The notes: generated from the letters alone by a model not told the origin. 64,000 nt of DNA from Bacteroidales bacterium (GCA_004558865.1 SFCY01000001.1:1-64000), one strand, 5' to 3'. Counted from the stretch's first letter, positions 1 to 8,264 are shown. Numbers and translations: made by a program.

Positions 1-148
1 CTCTAACTTACTGCGATCCAATAGGGATTGGAGCCTCTCTTTTTTCTTTTCCATCTTTTCTTTTTGAGGTGTCAACCATATTTAAAAAAAGACACTTTTT
101 ATTGCTGTCCGATAAAAATGTCAGGTAGCCAATTTTGAGTTTCCTCTC

Positions 149-227
149 GAAAAAAAGCGGGGAAAGCCCGCTGACTCTCCCCTAGAGTTTGTAATTTTGT
201 ATTGCAAACCAAAAAAAATACAAACTC
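149..227 (-). ncRNA. Candidate small RNA with intrinsic terminator
   Basis: Seen on the minus strand: a TACCTTTG box at 240-233 (the Bacteroidetes -7 form), then from about 227 a 9-bp stem GAGTTTGTA/TACAAACTC (227-219 with 193-185), then a second stem AGCGGG/CCCGCT (172-167 with 161-156) followed by seven T residues. This is promoter, structured body and Rho-independent terminator in about 80 nt with no open frame. No good TTG is present at the usual distance upstream, and the whole could instead be the leader or tail of something beyond the left edge. Inference only. Confidence 0.4.
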
Positions 228-370
228 ATGGGCAAAGGTACAACTAAAAAATTCCACCGTAGGGAACAATATTGTCGTATTTTATTGCTAAAATTTGCCA
301 TGTCAAGTAGAATTGAGCTTCTTTTGTTTTGACACCATAAAGTTAGTGAAAATTCTGCATTTGGCAAAAC

Positions 371-395
371 TCTGAGGAACTTATTGTTCCTCAGA
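371..395. other. Perfect inverted repeat
   Basis: TCTGAGGAAC and GTTCCTCAGA form a 10-bp stem around TTATT. On the plus strand it is followed by ATTTATAG and not by a T-tract, so it is a weak terminator at best; it may also be an operator or part of a transcript. Confidence 0.4.
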
Positions 396-512
396 GATTT
401 ATAGAATATATTAATAGCAAATTAAGCATTTAGTTGCGGAATTAAGGTTCATTATCACTACGTGTTCAGCTTCCTCCCGTTTTGGGAGATGCAGGGCGGA
501 CGATGGAGGTGG

Positions 513-645
513 CGTCCGTCAGATTCTGTCTGACGCACGGAGCGAGTGGCGGAGAGCGTAGGACGATGGTCTGTCGAACGTCGGACAGCAATCCTTCGAG
601 CGTTGGACGACGGGGCGACGAACGTCAGACCAGTCTGAAACACGG
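513..645. repeat. Degenerate 22-bp-period array 1
   Basis: The motif CGTnnGAC recurs at 557, 579, 601 and 623, exactly 22 bp apart, with diverged units in register at 513 (CGTCCGTC) and 535. Bases between the motifs vary freely. The unit shares its core with the array at 37784-37890. It lies in a gap between genes and no coding frame across it is convincing. Confidence 0.65.
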
Positions 646-782
646 GGACGGGGGGAGGAAGACGCATGGGGACGGGGGCGGCGAATGGATGGCGATGTGG
701 CCGCCACTTGTTTTTGCGCATTGGATTCTATGAAAAAAAACTAAAAACAAAGGTTTGGTTTTCTCAATAGATAAATAATATG

Positions 783-790
783 TATCTTTG
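783..790 (+). promoter_or_regulatory. -7 box of the 821-4009 operon
   Basis: TATCTTTG matches the Bacteroidetes -7 consensus TAnnTTTG and lies 31 bp before the ATG at 821. A TTG at 755-757 is somewhat too far upstream for an ideal -33 element. Confidence 0.6.
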
Positions 791-820
791 CAGCCAAATT
801 AAGGTAAAATCGTTAACGAT

Positions 821-1540
821 ATGAGATATGCCATTATAGCAGCAGGCGAAGGAAGCCGACTGGCCCAAGAGGGAATAGTTGCGCCCAAGCCTTTGGTGAA
901 GATACAGGATGAAACTCTCATCGACAGGCTCATCCGTATCTTTATGGCCAATGGTGGCGAGGAGATTGACGTGATCTGCAATGGCCTCACCCAGCTTGTG
1001 GCCCACCATTTGGAGAGGATCCAGCAGCAAGGGCTTGGAGGCAAGGCCGTGTCTCTGAAGTGGATCCAGAAGACTACGCCAAGCTCGATGCACAGTTTTT
1101 ACGAACTCAGCCATGTCATGGGCAATGGGCCTTTCGTTCTGACCACTGTCGACACCATCTTCAGACCGCAGGAGTTCACGACATACATGGCGGCTTTCGG
1201 GCAGGCATTGGGCGAGGGTTATGATGGACTGATGGGGGTCACTGACTATGTTGACGATGAGAAGCCCCTCTATGTGGGAACGGACGATGGCATGAACATC
1301 ACGGGCTTCTACGACACGACCAACCCGCCTTGCAAATATATCTCTGGTGGCATCTATGGGCTGACGCCGCGCGCCCTGCAGACGCTGGGCAGATGCATAG
1401 AGCGCGGCGAGAGCCGGATGCGCAACTTCCAGCGTGCCCTCGTCAGCGAGGGGCTGAGGCTGAAGGCTTTCTGCTTTTCCAAGGTGCTCGATATCGACCA
1501 CAAGAGCGACATACAAAAGGCGGAGGACTTCCTGAAATGA
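821..1540 (+). CDS. NTP transferase-fold nucleotidyltransferase
   Basis: 239-residue member of the MobA-like/sugar-nucleotidyltransferase fold. The N-terminus shows the nucleotide-binding loop AAGEGSRL (residues 7-14) followed by PKPLV (22-26), whose lysine normally contacts the phosphate. An aspartate in TTVDTIF (around residue 108) fits the metal-binding position. The length equals a bare catalytic domain with no hexapeptide tail, so activation of a small phosphorylated compound with CTP or UTP is expected. It is the first gene of four that overlap by ATGA, the third being a CDP-alcohol phosphotransferase. By analogy with inositol-1-phosphate cytidylyltransferases it may make the CDP-activated headgroup, but the substrate cannot be read from the sequence. 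Confidence 0.75.
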   Translation: MRYAIIAAGEGSRLAQEGIVAPKPLVKIQDETLIDRLIRIFMANGGEEIDVICNGLTQLVAHHLERIQQQGLGGKAVSLKWIQKTTPSSMHSFYELSHVMGNGPFVLTTVDTIFRPQEFTTYMAAFGQALGEGYDGLMGVTDYVDDEKPLYVGTDDGMNITGFYDTTNPPCKYISGGIYGLTPRALQTLGRCIERGESRMRNFQRALVSEGLRLKAFCFSKVLDIDHKSDIQKAEDFLK

Positions 1541-2325
1541 GGGCGATGGGTGTAAGGCGCGACAATGTGTTCTCGCCCAACTCGGTGGAGAAAGACCGCG
1601 CCATACTGCTGGCGGTTCTTCGCATCCTTGCCGACAGAGGCTGGGACACGGTGCTCGTCGACGAGCTGCAGCTGTGTGCGGACGACAGGGCCGACTGCTA
1701 TCTTTCAATGGCCCGCAGCCCACAAGCGCTCAGCGTGTTGGGTGGGCTGGAGCGCGAAGGCCGCCGGATGTTCAACCAGCCCGAGGGCGTGGCCAACTGC
1801 CAACGGAGCAGACTGGACACTATTATGCGACAGAACCGCATACCAATGCCTCCCAAGGAAAGCGCCCATGGCTGGTGGCTCAAGCGTGGCGATGCCGCAG
1901 CGCAGACTAAGGCCGATGTGGTGTTCTGCCCTGACAGCGAGGCCCTCGCCGCAGCCCGGCGCGACTTCCTTCGGCGGGGCATCACCGACTTTGTGGTTAG
2001 CGCGCATGTCGTGGGCGACCTCGTGAAGTTCTATGGGGTCAGCAATGGCTTCTTCCGCTACTTCTATCCCACAGACGACGGCCAGTCTAAGTTTGGCGAC
2101 GAGAGGCGCAACGGCATGGCCCACCACTATCCCTTCAGCAGAGAGAGCCTGCAGGCCGACGTGGAGCGTCTGTCCCACCTTGCGGGAGTGGACGTTTATG
2201 GCGGCGACGCCATCGTTGATGAGTACGGCCATTATTTTATCATTGATTTCAACGATTGGCCCAGCTTCTCCCGCTGTAGGGAGGAGGCAGCCGGGGCCAT
2301 CGCACAACTGGCACAACAAAAATGA
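1537..2325 (+). CDS. ATP-grasp-like kinase (inositol-kinase-like C-terminus)
   Basis: 262 residues if started at the ATG at 1537, which overlaps the previous stop as ATGA; the frame stays open upstream, but starting further up would overlap the first gene heavily. The C-terminal part reads like an ATP-grasp domain: a lysine strand in HVVGDLVKFYGV, then the metal-binding end GGDAIVDEYGHYFIIDFNDW, where D..N in IIDFND takes the place of the D-x-N of ITPK-type inositol phosphate kinases (IIDINYFPGY) and RimK-type ligases. The N-terminus is not recognised. I infer a kinase or ligase acting on a small polar substrate in the same pathway as its neighbours. ATP-grasp is likely, the substrate is unknown. 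Confidence 0.6.
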   Translation: MRAMGVRRDNVFSPNSVEKDRAILLAVLRILADRGWDTVLVDELQLCADDRADCYLSMARSPQALSVLGGLEREGRRMFNQPEGVANCQRSRLDTIMRQNRIPMPPKESAHGWWLKRGDAAAQTKADVVFCPDSEALAAARRDFLRRGITDFVVSAHVVGDLVKFYGVSNGFFRYFYPTDDGQSKFGDERRNGMAHHYPFSRESLQADVERLSHLAGVDVYGGDAIVDEYGHYFIIDFNDWPSFSRCREEAAGAIAQLAQQK

Positions 2326-3263
2326 GCAAAAAGAGTTTCAAGCAACTCCTTAGAGAATCCTTCAAATCCAACGATACCGAAGAGTGGCTCGACGTGCATT
2401 TCACGCGGCCCGTCGGACTTGTGTTTGCCTTGGCGTGGAACCGCCTGGGCATCCATCCCAACGTCATCACAATCGTGTCCATCTTCTTGGGTCTGGCGGC
2501 CGGATGGTTCTTCCATTATGCCGACCTTGGCCACAACGTGGCAGCCATTCTACTGTTGATGTTGGCCAACTTCTGCGATTCCACCGACGGACAGATGGCT
2601 CGCCTGAGCAACAAGAAGACGCTCCTTGGCCGCGCCCTCGACGGATTCTCGGGCGATGTGTGGTTTGTGGCCATTTATGCCGCCATTGCTTACCGCCTGA
2701 TGGACCAGATTCTGCCGGGGCTCGACATCAAGTGGGGATGGTTCAGTTGGGTGCTGTGTATCGTGGCCGGACTGATGTGCCATTCGCCCCAAAGCTCTCT
2801 GGCCGACTACTATCGGCAGATTCACCTCTACTTCCTGAAAGGCAAGGAGGGCAGCGAGCTTGACAATTCCATCGACGAGCAGGCCAAGCACGATGCCTTG
2901 CCCAAGAGCGACTGGTTCGGCCGGTTGTTTTATGGCAACTATGCCAAGTATTGCCGCAGCCAAGAGAAGCGCACGCCGCAATTTCAGCGTTTCTTCAAGT
3001 TGTGGTCGTCGGGCACCGGCTCCGTCGAGACCCGCAGCAGGGTGAGGGAGCAACTGCTGGCCAAGAGCCGTCCGTTGATGCCCTACACGAATATCCTGAC
3101 ATTCAACACACGTGCCATCGTACTCTATCTCTCGGCGCTGGTCGACCAGGTGTGGATATATCCGCTCTTTGAGATAGTAGTCATGACGGTGCTTTATCTT
3201 TATATGCACAAGACCCACGAGATGGCATGTGGGCAACTCTCCAAACAACTCGTCAACCAATGA
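2322..3263 (+). CDS. CDP-alcohol phosphotransferase, membrane protein
   Basis: 313-residue integral membrane enzyme. The family signature starts around residue 86: DxxDGxxAR, eight residues, G, three residues, D. The last aspartate comes after four residues (D-GFSG-D) instead of the usual three. Hydrophobic segments lie on both sides of the motif and near the C-terminus (about 260-300). A charged insert of some 70 residues (around 170-240) separates the catalytic helices from the last ones. The family moves a phosphoalcohol between a CDP-linked donor and an acceptor alcohol, making phospholipids in the cytoplasmic membrane. It starts inside the stop of the preceding gene (ATGA) and is followed by a HAD phosphatase, which suggests a phosphorylated lipid intermediate. 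Confidence 0.85.
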   Translation: MSKKSFKQLLRESFKSNDTEEWLDVHFTRPVGLVFALAWNRLGIHPNVITIVSIFLGLAAGWFFHYADLGHNVAAILLLMLANFCDSTDGQMARLSNKKTLLGRALDGFSGDVWFVAIYAAIAYRLMDQILPGLDIKWGWFSWVLCIVAGLMCHSPQSSLADYYRQIHLYFLKGKEGSELDNSIDEQAKHDALPKSDWFGRLFYGNYAKYCRSQEKRTPQFQRFFKLWSSGTGSVETRSRVREQLLAKSRPLMPYTNILTFNTRAIVLYLSALVDQVWIYPLFEIVVMTVLYLYMHKTHEMACGQLSKQLVNQ

Positions 3264-4009
3264 TGAACTCCAAAACGACATTGCAGCCTGAGGCGCTGCG
3301 CAGCGACTGGCAAATTAAGGGCTATATCTTCGACTACGGCGGAACACTCGATACCAACGGCAACCATTGGGGCAAAGTGATCTGGCATGCCTATGAGCGG
3401 CAGAATATGCCTGTGGCAGAGAGCGACTTCCGCGAGTCTTACGTCTATGCAGAGCGCAAGCTTGGACGTGAGCCCATCATCAAACCCGACTTCACGTTCA
3501 GAAAGACGCTTGCCACAAAACTGCGGATAGAGTTGGGCTATTTGGTAGAGAAAGGCTATTGGAACGTGAGCGACTTTGAGCTGGAACACAGTCTGACGCT
3601 GCTGCTCAACGACCTTTATGGCCAAGTGATGGCCACCACGGCCCACAGCCGCGAAGTGCTGCTGCGGCTGAGGGAGCGTGGGCCGATGGTTTTGGTGAGC
3701 AATTTTTATGGCAACATCGCACGGGTGCTTGAGGAGTTTCAGCTCGACGGCATCTTCGGCCGCATCGTCGAGTCGGCAGTGGTGGGCGTGCGCAAGCCCA
3801 ATCCCGTCATCTTCACGCTTGGAGTGGAGGCCTTGGGCATGGAGCCAGGCGAGACGCTCGTGGTGGGCGACAGCTTCAAGAAAGACATCCTGCCGGCCAA
3901 GGAGGCTGGATGCCACACTGTATGGTTCAAGGGGGAGGAATGGACGGATGAGACTTTCGACGAGTCTGTTCCCGACAGGATAATCACCAACCTGGACCAG
4001 CTGCTCTGA
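3260..4009 (+). CDS. HAD-superfamily phosphatase
   Basis: 249 residues from the ATG at 3260, which overlaps the previous stop (ATGATG context; 3263 is equally possible). Four HAD motifs are visible: FDYGGTLD near residue 22 (nucleophile aspartate; the usual acid/base aspartate two residues on is replaced by glycine), VLVSNFYGN (motif II), the lysine in GVRKPNP, and VVGDSFKKDI (motif IV aspartates). The lack of the second motif I aspartate is worth noting, since that residue is the general acid in phosphatases. As last gene of the operon it may dephosphorylate the lipid product or a precursor; this role is inferred from position. Confidence 0.75.
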   Translation: MMNSKTTLQPEALRSDWQIKGYIFDYGGTLDTNGNHWGKVIWHAYERQNMPVAESDFRESYVYAERKLGREPIIKPDFTFRKTLATKLRIELGYLVEKGYWNVSDFELEHSLTLLLNDLYGQVMATTAHSREVLLRLRERGPMVLVSNFYGNIARVLEEFQLDGIFGRIVESAVVGVRKPNPVIFTLGVEALGMEPGETLVVGDSFKKDILPAKEAGCHTVWFKGEEWTDETFDESVPDRIITNLDQLL

Positions 4010-4210
4010 TGAGTAGGGAGGAGGAATGTTTTAGGGTTGGGAGTTGTATGAGGAATTGTAAGGTAGGAAGCTTCCGCCATGTTGCATGGTATGGGCTTAT
4101 TGCGTTGGGAGGCTTCCATGATGTTTAATGAGGATATGTATTTTTAATTTAGGGAACTTCCATACAGTCAAGCGATGGGAGTTCGCGGGAACCGTTCAAA
4201 ATGATGAATT

Positions 4211-6826
4211 ATGAAATATAAATTTATATTAAGCCTTCTGATGCTGGTGCTGGCCGCAGGGTCCGCGTCGGCCCAGAAGATAGAGGGCTATGTGATTGAC
4301 GCCCAGACCAAGGACACGCTGATGTTTCCCAGCGCTTCCTACAAGGGCAACCATGTGGCCGTGAGCGGCAATGCCCTTGGCTACTATTCCATAGCGCGCC
4401 ACGAGGGTTGGTATCTCACATTCTCGGCCGTGGGCTACGAGTCGCGCCGGATTCTCATTAAGAAGAACACGCCAAGCCGGCTCGACGTGAAGCTGCGCCC
4501 TGTGAGCCGCCAGCTCAGTGAGGTGAAGATCACTGCCCATAAAGGAAAATACTCGCGAAAGGACAATCCTGCGGTGGAACTGATGAAGCGTGTGATTGCG
4601 GCCAAGAAGCAGACCGACCTGCGCAACCACGACTTTCTGCAATACGACAAATACCAGAAGCTGACCTTGGCCGTGAACGACATCCAGCCCGGCGACCTCG
4701 ACACGGGATTCTTCGCCAAGAAACCTTGGCTGAAGGACCAGATTGAGCGCAGCTCGTACAACAACAAGCTCATCCTACCGCTGTCGTTAGACGAGACGGT
4801 CACGAAGTTTGTATACAGGAAAAACCCGAAGACGGAGAAGAGCATCATCCTCGGCCAGAACTCCACGGGCGTGAACCAGATGATAGAGACAGGCGACATT
4901 CTCAATGTGGCACTGAAAGACGTCTTCACCGACGTGGACATCTATGAGGACTATGTGCGTCTGCTGCAGTATCCCTTCCCGAGTCCCATTGGCAAGACCG
5001 CCATCAGCTTCTACCATTATTATATAGAGGACACGGTGTATGTGGACAACGACCTCTGTTACCACTTGCAGTTCATCCCGGCCAACATTCAGGACTTTGG
5101 ATTCCGTGGCGAACTGTATGTGCTGGCCGACTCGTCGCTCCACGTGAAGCGGTGCGACATGACCATTCCCAAGCGAAGCGACGTCAACTTTGTTGACAAC
5201 CTGCAAATCTCCCAGCAGTATACCAAGTTGCCCAACGGTGAATGGGTGCTCACAAGCGATGACATGATTGTGGAGATGTCGGTGGCCAAGTTCTTGGCCA
5301 AGTCCCTCGTGACCCGGGTGACTCGGCTGAGCGACTACTCCTTCGACCCCATACAGGCCCAGCTCTTCAAGGGCAAGGCCAAGACCAAGCGCGAGGCCAA
5401 TGCCATGATGCGCGACGAGGCTTTCTGGAACCAATATCGCACGGTGGAACTTACCAAGGGCGAGAGCGGCATGAACGCCTTCATCCATCGCATAGAACAG
5501 TTGAAAGGTTTCAAATATGTGATATTCTGCGCCAAGGCTCTCATCGAGAATTTCGTTGAGACAAGCAGTGGGTCGCATCCCAGCAAGGTGGACATCGGCC
5601 CCATGAACACGATTCTGACCAAGAATTTCATCGACGGATACCGCACGCGCATCAGTGCCCAGACCACGGCCAACCTCAACAAGCATTGGTTTCTCTCGGG
5701 CTACTATGCCCATGGGTGGGACTCGAAGAAGAATTATTATAAGGCGGACCTGACCTACTCGTTCAACAAGAAAGACTATCTGCCGCGCGAGTTCCCGAAG
5801 CGCACGTTGAGCTTCACGTCGACCTACGATGTCGCCTCGCCGTCAGACAAGTTCCTCCATACCGACAAGGATAACGTGTTCACGGCATTCAAGTGGGCCA
5901 CAGTCGATAAGATGATGTTCTACAACCGCCAGCAGCTCAAGTTTGAGTGGGAAGACGAATGGGGGCTCAACTACACCGTGGCCATGAAGACCGAGAGCAA
6001 CGAGGCCGCCGGGCGAATGGGATTCCAGCGCCTGTCCGACATCGCCGCTGGCCAGCCCTCCCTCACGGAGCAGCTCTCCAAGCTGAGTTCTGATGCTGCC
6101 GGCGACTTCCTCCACAACGGCAAGATACGCACCACGGAGCTGAGTATGCAGCTGCAGTTGGCTCCCGGACGAACCTATATCAACACCAAGCAGCGCCGTC
6201 TGCCCATCAACCTCGACGCGCCGGTGTTCACCATTGGCCACACCATGGGATTCAAGGGATTCCTTGGTGGCGAATACAACTACAACCTCACGGAGGCAAG
6301 CATCTACAAACGCTTCTGGATGGGGTCGTGGGGCAAGATAGACGCTTCTGTCAAGGCGGGCGCGCAGTGGAACAAGGTGCCTTATCCGCTGCTCATCATG
6401 CCGGCCGCCAACTTGAGCTACATCGTGGAGGACGAGACGTTCAACCTCGTCAACAACATGGAGTTCCTCAACGACCGCTACCTCAGCGCCGACGTGAGCT
6501 GGGATCTGAACGGCAAGATCTTCAACCGCATTCCATTGCTGAAGCGTCTGAAGTGGAGGGAATACTTGGGCGTGAAGATGCTTTGGGGCAAACTGACCGA
6601 CAAGAACAATCCCTTCTTGGCCAAGAACCAGGGCAGCGACGTGCTGATGGAGTTCCCGGAGGGGTGCAACGTGATGGACCCCAACAAGCCCTATTTCGAG
6701 ATTGTGGCCGGCATACACAATATCTTCAAATTGCTGCACGTGGAGTATGTGCGCCGCCTCAACTACAACGAACTGCCCACCGCACATAAGCAGGGAGTCC
6801 GCTTTATGGTGAGGTTCACCTTCTAA
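4211..6826 (+). CDS. DUF5686 outer-membrane protein with CarboxypepD_reg-like domain
   Basis: 871 residues. Residues 1-22 form a signal peptide ending SASAQ. Residues 23-105 are a carboxypeptidase-regulatory-like beta-sandwich (KIEGYVIDAQTKDTL ... VKLRPV), the plug-side module common in Bacteroidetes outer-membrane proteins. The rest matches the DUF5686 family and ends in aromatic-rich beta strands with a terminal phenylalanine (MVRFTF), as expected for a barrel inserted by the Bam complex. There is no TonB-dependent receptor plug. Function unknown; it is transcribed alone, with a terminator right after it. Confidence 0.8.
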   Translation: MKYKFILSLLMLVLAAGSASAQKIEGYVIDAQTKDTLMFPSASYKGNHVAVSGNALGYYSIARHEGWYLTFSAVGYESRRILIKKNTPSRLDVKLRPVSRQLSEVKITAHKGKYSRKDNPAVELMKRVIAAKKQTDLRNHDFLQYDKYQKLTLAVNDIQPGDLDTGFFAKKPWLKDQIERSSYNNKLILPLSLDETVTKFVYRKNPKTEKSIILGQNSTGVNQMIETGDILNVALKDVFTDVDIYEDYVRLLQYPFPSPIGKTAISFYHYYIEDTVYVDNDLCYHLQFIPANIQDFGFRGELYVLADSSLHVKRCDMTIPKRSDVNFVDNLQISQQYTKLPNGEWVLTSDDMIVEMSVAKFLAKSLVTRVTRLSDYSFDPIQAQLFKGKAKTKREANAMMRDEAFWNQYRTVELTKGESGMNAFIHRIEQLKGFKYVIFCAKALIENFVETSSGSHPSKVDIGPMNTILTKNFIDGYRTRISAQTTANLNKHWFLSGYYAHGWDSKKNYYKADLTYSFNKKDYLPREFPKRTLSFTSTYDVASPSDKFLHTDKDNVFTAFKWATVDKMMFYNRQQLKFEWEDEWGLNYTVAMKTESNEAAGRMGFQRLSDIAAGQPSLTEQLSKLSSDAAGDFLHNGKIRTTELSMQLQLAPGRTYINTKQRRLPINLDAPVFTIGHTMGFKGFLGGEYNYNLTEASIYKRFWMGSWGKIDASVKAGAQWNKVPYPLLIMPAANLSYIVEDETFNLVNNMEFLNDRYLSADVSWDLNGKIFNRIPLLKRLKWREYLGVKMLWGKLTDKNNPFLAKNQGSDVLMEFPEGCNVMDPNKPYFEIVAGIHNIFKLLHVEYVRRLNYNELPTAHKQGVRFMVRFTF

Positions 6827-6859
6827 CCCTGCACCCTCCAATCGGGAATGCCCGAAAGT

Positions 6860-6904
6860 GAAAGCCTCCTCTGGTTGGGATATGCCCATCCAGTGGAGGC
6901 TTTC
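6860..6904. terminator. Bidirectional intrinsic terminator
   Basis: GAAAGCCTCCTCTGG (6860-6874) pairs with CCAGTGGAGGCTTTC (6890-6904) with one mismatch, followed by TTTCTATTT on the plus strand and preceded by AAGTG on the other. It lies between the converging genes 4211-6826 and 6908-7612 and can serve both. Confidence 0.75.
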
Positions 6905-6907
6905 TTT

Positions 6908-7612
6908 CTATTTGATGCCCACGTCCACCCTGACGTGTTCGAATCCCATGCTGTGGAGGATGTTCGAGAGCTGCAGCTTGGCGTTCTCCTCCGCCGATTT
7001 GATGTTGTCGGGAGTCATGCAGCGGCTGTACATCTGGTTGTAGGCTTTTTGGTACATAGCCTCGCGGTCGGCCTGGTTCCAGTCGCCCTCTTCGTAGAAC
7101 GATTTGGTCCGGGCCTCATCAATGAAGTCATTGTCGAGAAGCTTGATGGGCGGCAGGGTGGCCACCACGGTATCCTTGTCCATGGTCAGCCAGCCGCTGT
7201 GTACCTCATGCATGTTCACGCCAAGCCGCAGAGTGCCGTAGTAGATGCGCACCAAGCGGTCGTCGCCAAAGAATCCGTGGCTCACCGTGTCGACAAGCTC
7301 TTCGTCGGCGATGGACAGGAACTCCCATTCCCCAATGTCCTCTATCGAGGTGATTTGGGTGGGCGAGAGTGTGACTTTGCTCGCCTTTTCCATTTCAGCA
7401 TGGCTGTCGTTGATGGTGAGGCGAGCCACAATCACCACTGCCGCAATCAGCACGGCTGTGGCTGCGGCCACGGTCAAAGTGACTCGCAGGTGGTTGACGG
7501 TTGCCCCCGTGAGGCTCTTCAGCAGCTTTTCCATCGGTGTGGGGTGGTTGCTTGGGTTGAATCCCTTGCCGTCTTCTGATTTGGGAGTGGAGTGGGAGTT
7601 ATCTGCCTTCAT
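6908..7612 (-). CDS. DUF4230-family membrane-anchored protein
   Basis: 234 residues. A cytoplasmic N-terminus of about 45 residues precedes one transmembrane helix (around 46-64, LTVAAATAVLIAAVVIVARL). The remainder is periplasmic with the DUF4230 pattern: a strand region around KVTLSPTQITSIEDIGEWEFLS, GDDRLVRIYYGTLRLGV and a C-terminal helix with alternating charge. Its start overlaps the end of the preceding lipoprotein gene (7599-8264), which appears to belong to the same family, so the two are probably co-expressed and may form a complex. Function unknown. Confidence 0.65.
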   Translation of the reverse strand: MKADNSHSTPKSEDGKGFNPSNHPTPMEKLLKSLTGATVNHLRVTLTVAAATAVLIAAVVIVARLTINDSHAEMEKASKVTLSPTQITSIEDIGEWEFLSIADEELVDTVSHGFFGDDRLVRIYYGTLRLGVNMHEVHSGWLTMDKDTVVATLPPIKLLDNDFIDEARTKSFYEEGDWNQADREAMYQKAYNQMYSRCMTPDNIKSAEENAKLQLSNILHSMGFEHVRVDVGIK

Positions 7613-8264
7613 GTTGTGTCATTTGTTTGATTTCGTCCAACGTATATTCCTGTTTCCTGAAAGTCACCGTCACGTTCTTCTCCTCATAGCCTAAAGCCGT
7701 ACACATGGGTATGATGATTCTTGCGGCACTGGCTCTCGACTGTTCGATGATGCGCAGCTGGGGAATGTCTGCCATCATCGCCTCGCGCCCCTGGCGCTCG
7801 ATGGCGGTGAGTTCCTTGTCGGTGTATTTGCTGCGCAGCAGAGCCACATACGACGACATGTCCTTGTGGTCAATCTTCGTGCTCGTCACGACCAATTGCG
7901 GATCGGGCAACACGATTTGAATCTTCTTGCCGTTGCGGTGGATGTTCTCCTCCGTCACCTTGCCCATGTCCACGTAGGCCTTCACAGTGGCGTCCATGGG
8001 GATGGCCACCTGTCGGGAACTGAAAGGCAGATCAACGGAGAACTTCTTGTTGAGAAAACTCCCGTTGATTTTCTTCACGTCGTTCTGTGTCACAATCTTG
8101 TGGATGTGGCATTCGGCCGTGTAGAGCCGGGAGTCTTTCTGTATCTGGCTCACCAGCACGGGTATGGTGTCTATCTCGGGCTGCTTAGCCTCTTCTTTGC
8201 CACTCTTCGAGCAGGAGGCCAAGGCCGCAATGATGACAAGGAGTAAGAGTTTGAAATTACGCAT
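7599..8264 (-). CDS. DUF4230-like lipoprotein
   Basis: 221 residues from the ATG at 8264; the longer frame would add ten residues before the signal. Residues 1-18 form a lipoprotein signal (LLLLVIIAALASC), with Cys18 as lipid site. The body has the same order as the downstream protein: a region on an intermediate value SRLYTAECHIHKIV, then basic-acidic strands and a C-terminal helix rich in Arg/Glu. A TAACTTTG box lies at 8299-8292, 28 bp upstream. Together with 6908-7612 it makes a paralogous pair, one lipid-anchored and one helix-anchored. Confidence 0.6.
   Translation of the reverse strand: MRNFKLLLLVIIAALASCSKSGKEEAKQPEIDTIPVLVSQIQKDSRLYTAECHIHKIVTQNDVKKINGSFLNKKFSVDLPFSSRQVAIPMDATVKAYVDMGKVTEENIHRNGKKIQIVLPDPQLVVTSTKIDHKDMSSYVALLRSKYTDKELTAIERQGREAMMADIPQLRIIEQSRASAARIIIPMCTALGYEEKNVTVTFRKQEYTLDEIKQMTQHEGR

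Larger units (their letters stand above)
1..820. other. Gene-free 820-bp leader region
   Basis: No reading frame here looks like a real protein. The first 470 bases are AT-rich and contain hairpins and a leftward promoter-like box that together suggest a small RNA (149-227). A perfect 10-bp inverted repeat lies at 371-395 (TCTGAGGAAC / GTTCCTCAGA). From about 490 to 700 the composition changes abruptly to GC-rich DNA with a 22-bp period (513-645). The last 100 bases carry the promoter of the operon starting at 821. Confidence 0.7.

Noticed and set aside
458..733. Short frames on both strands across array 1
   Set aside because: Open only because the GC-rich repeat lacks stop codons; composition dominated by Arg, Thr and Gly.
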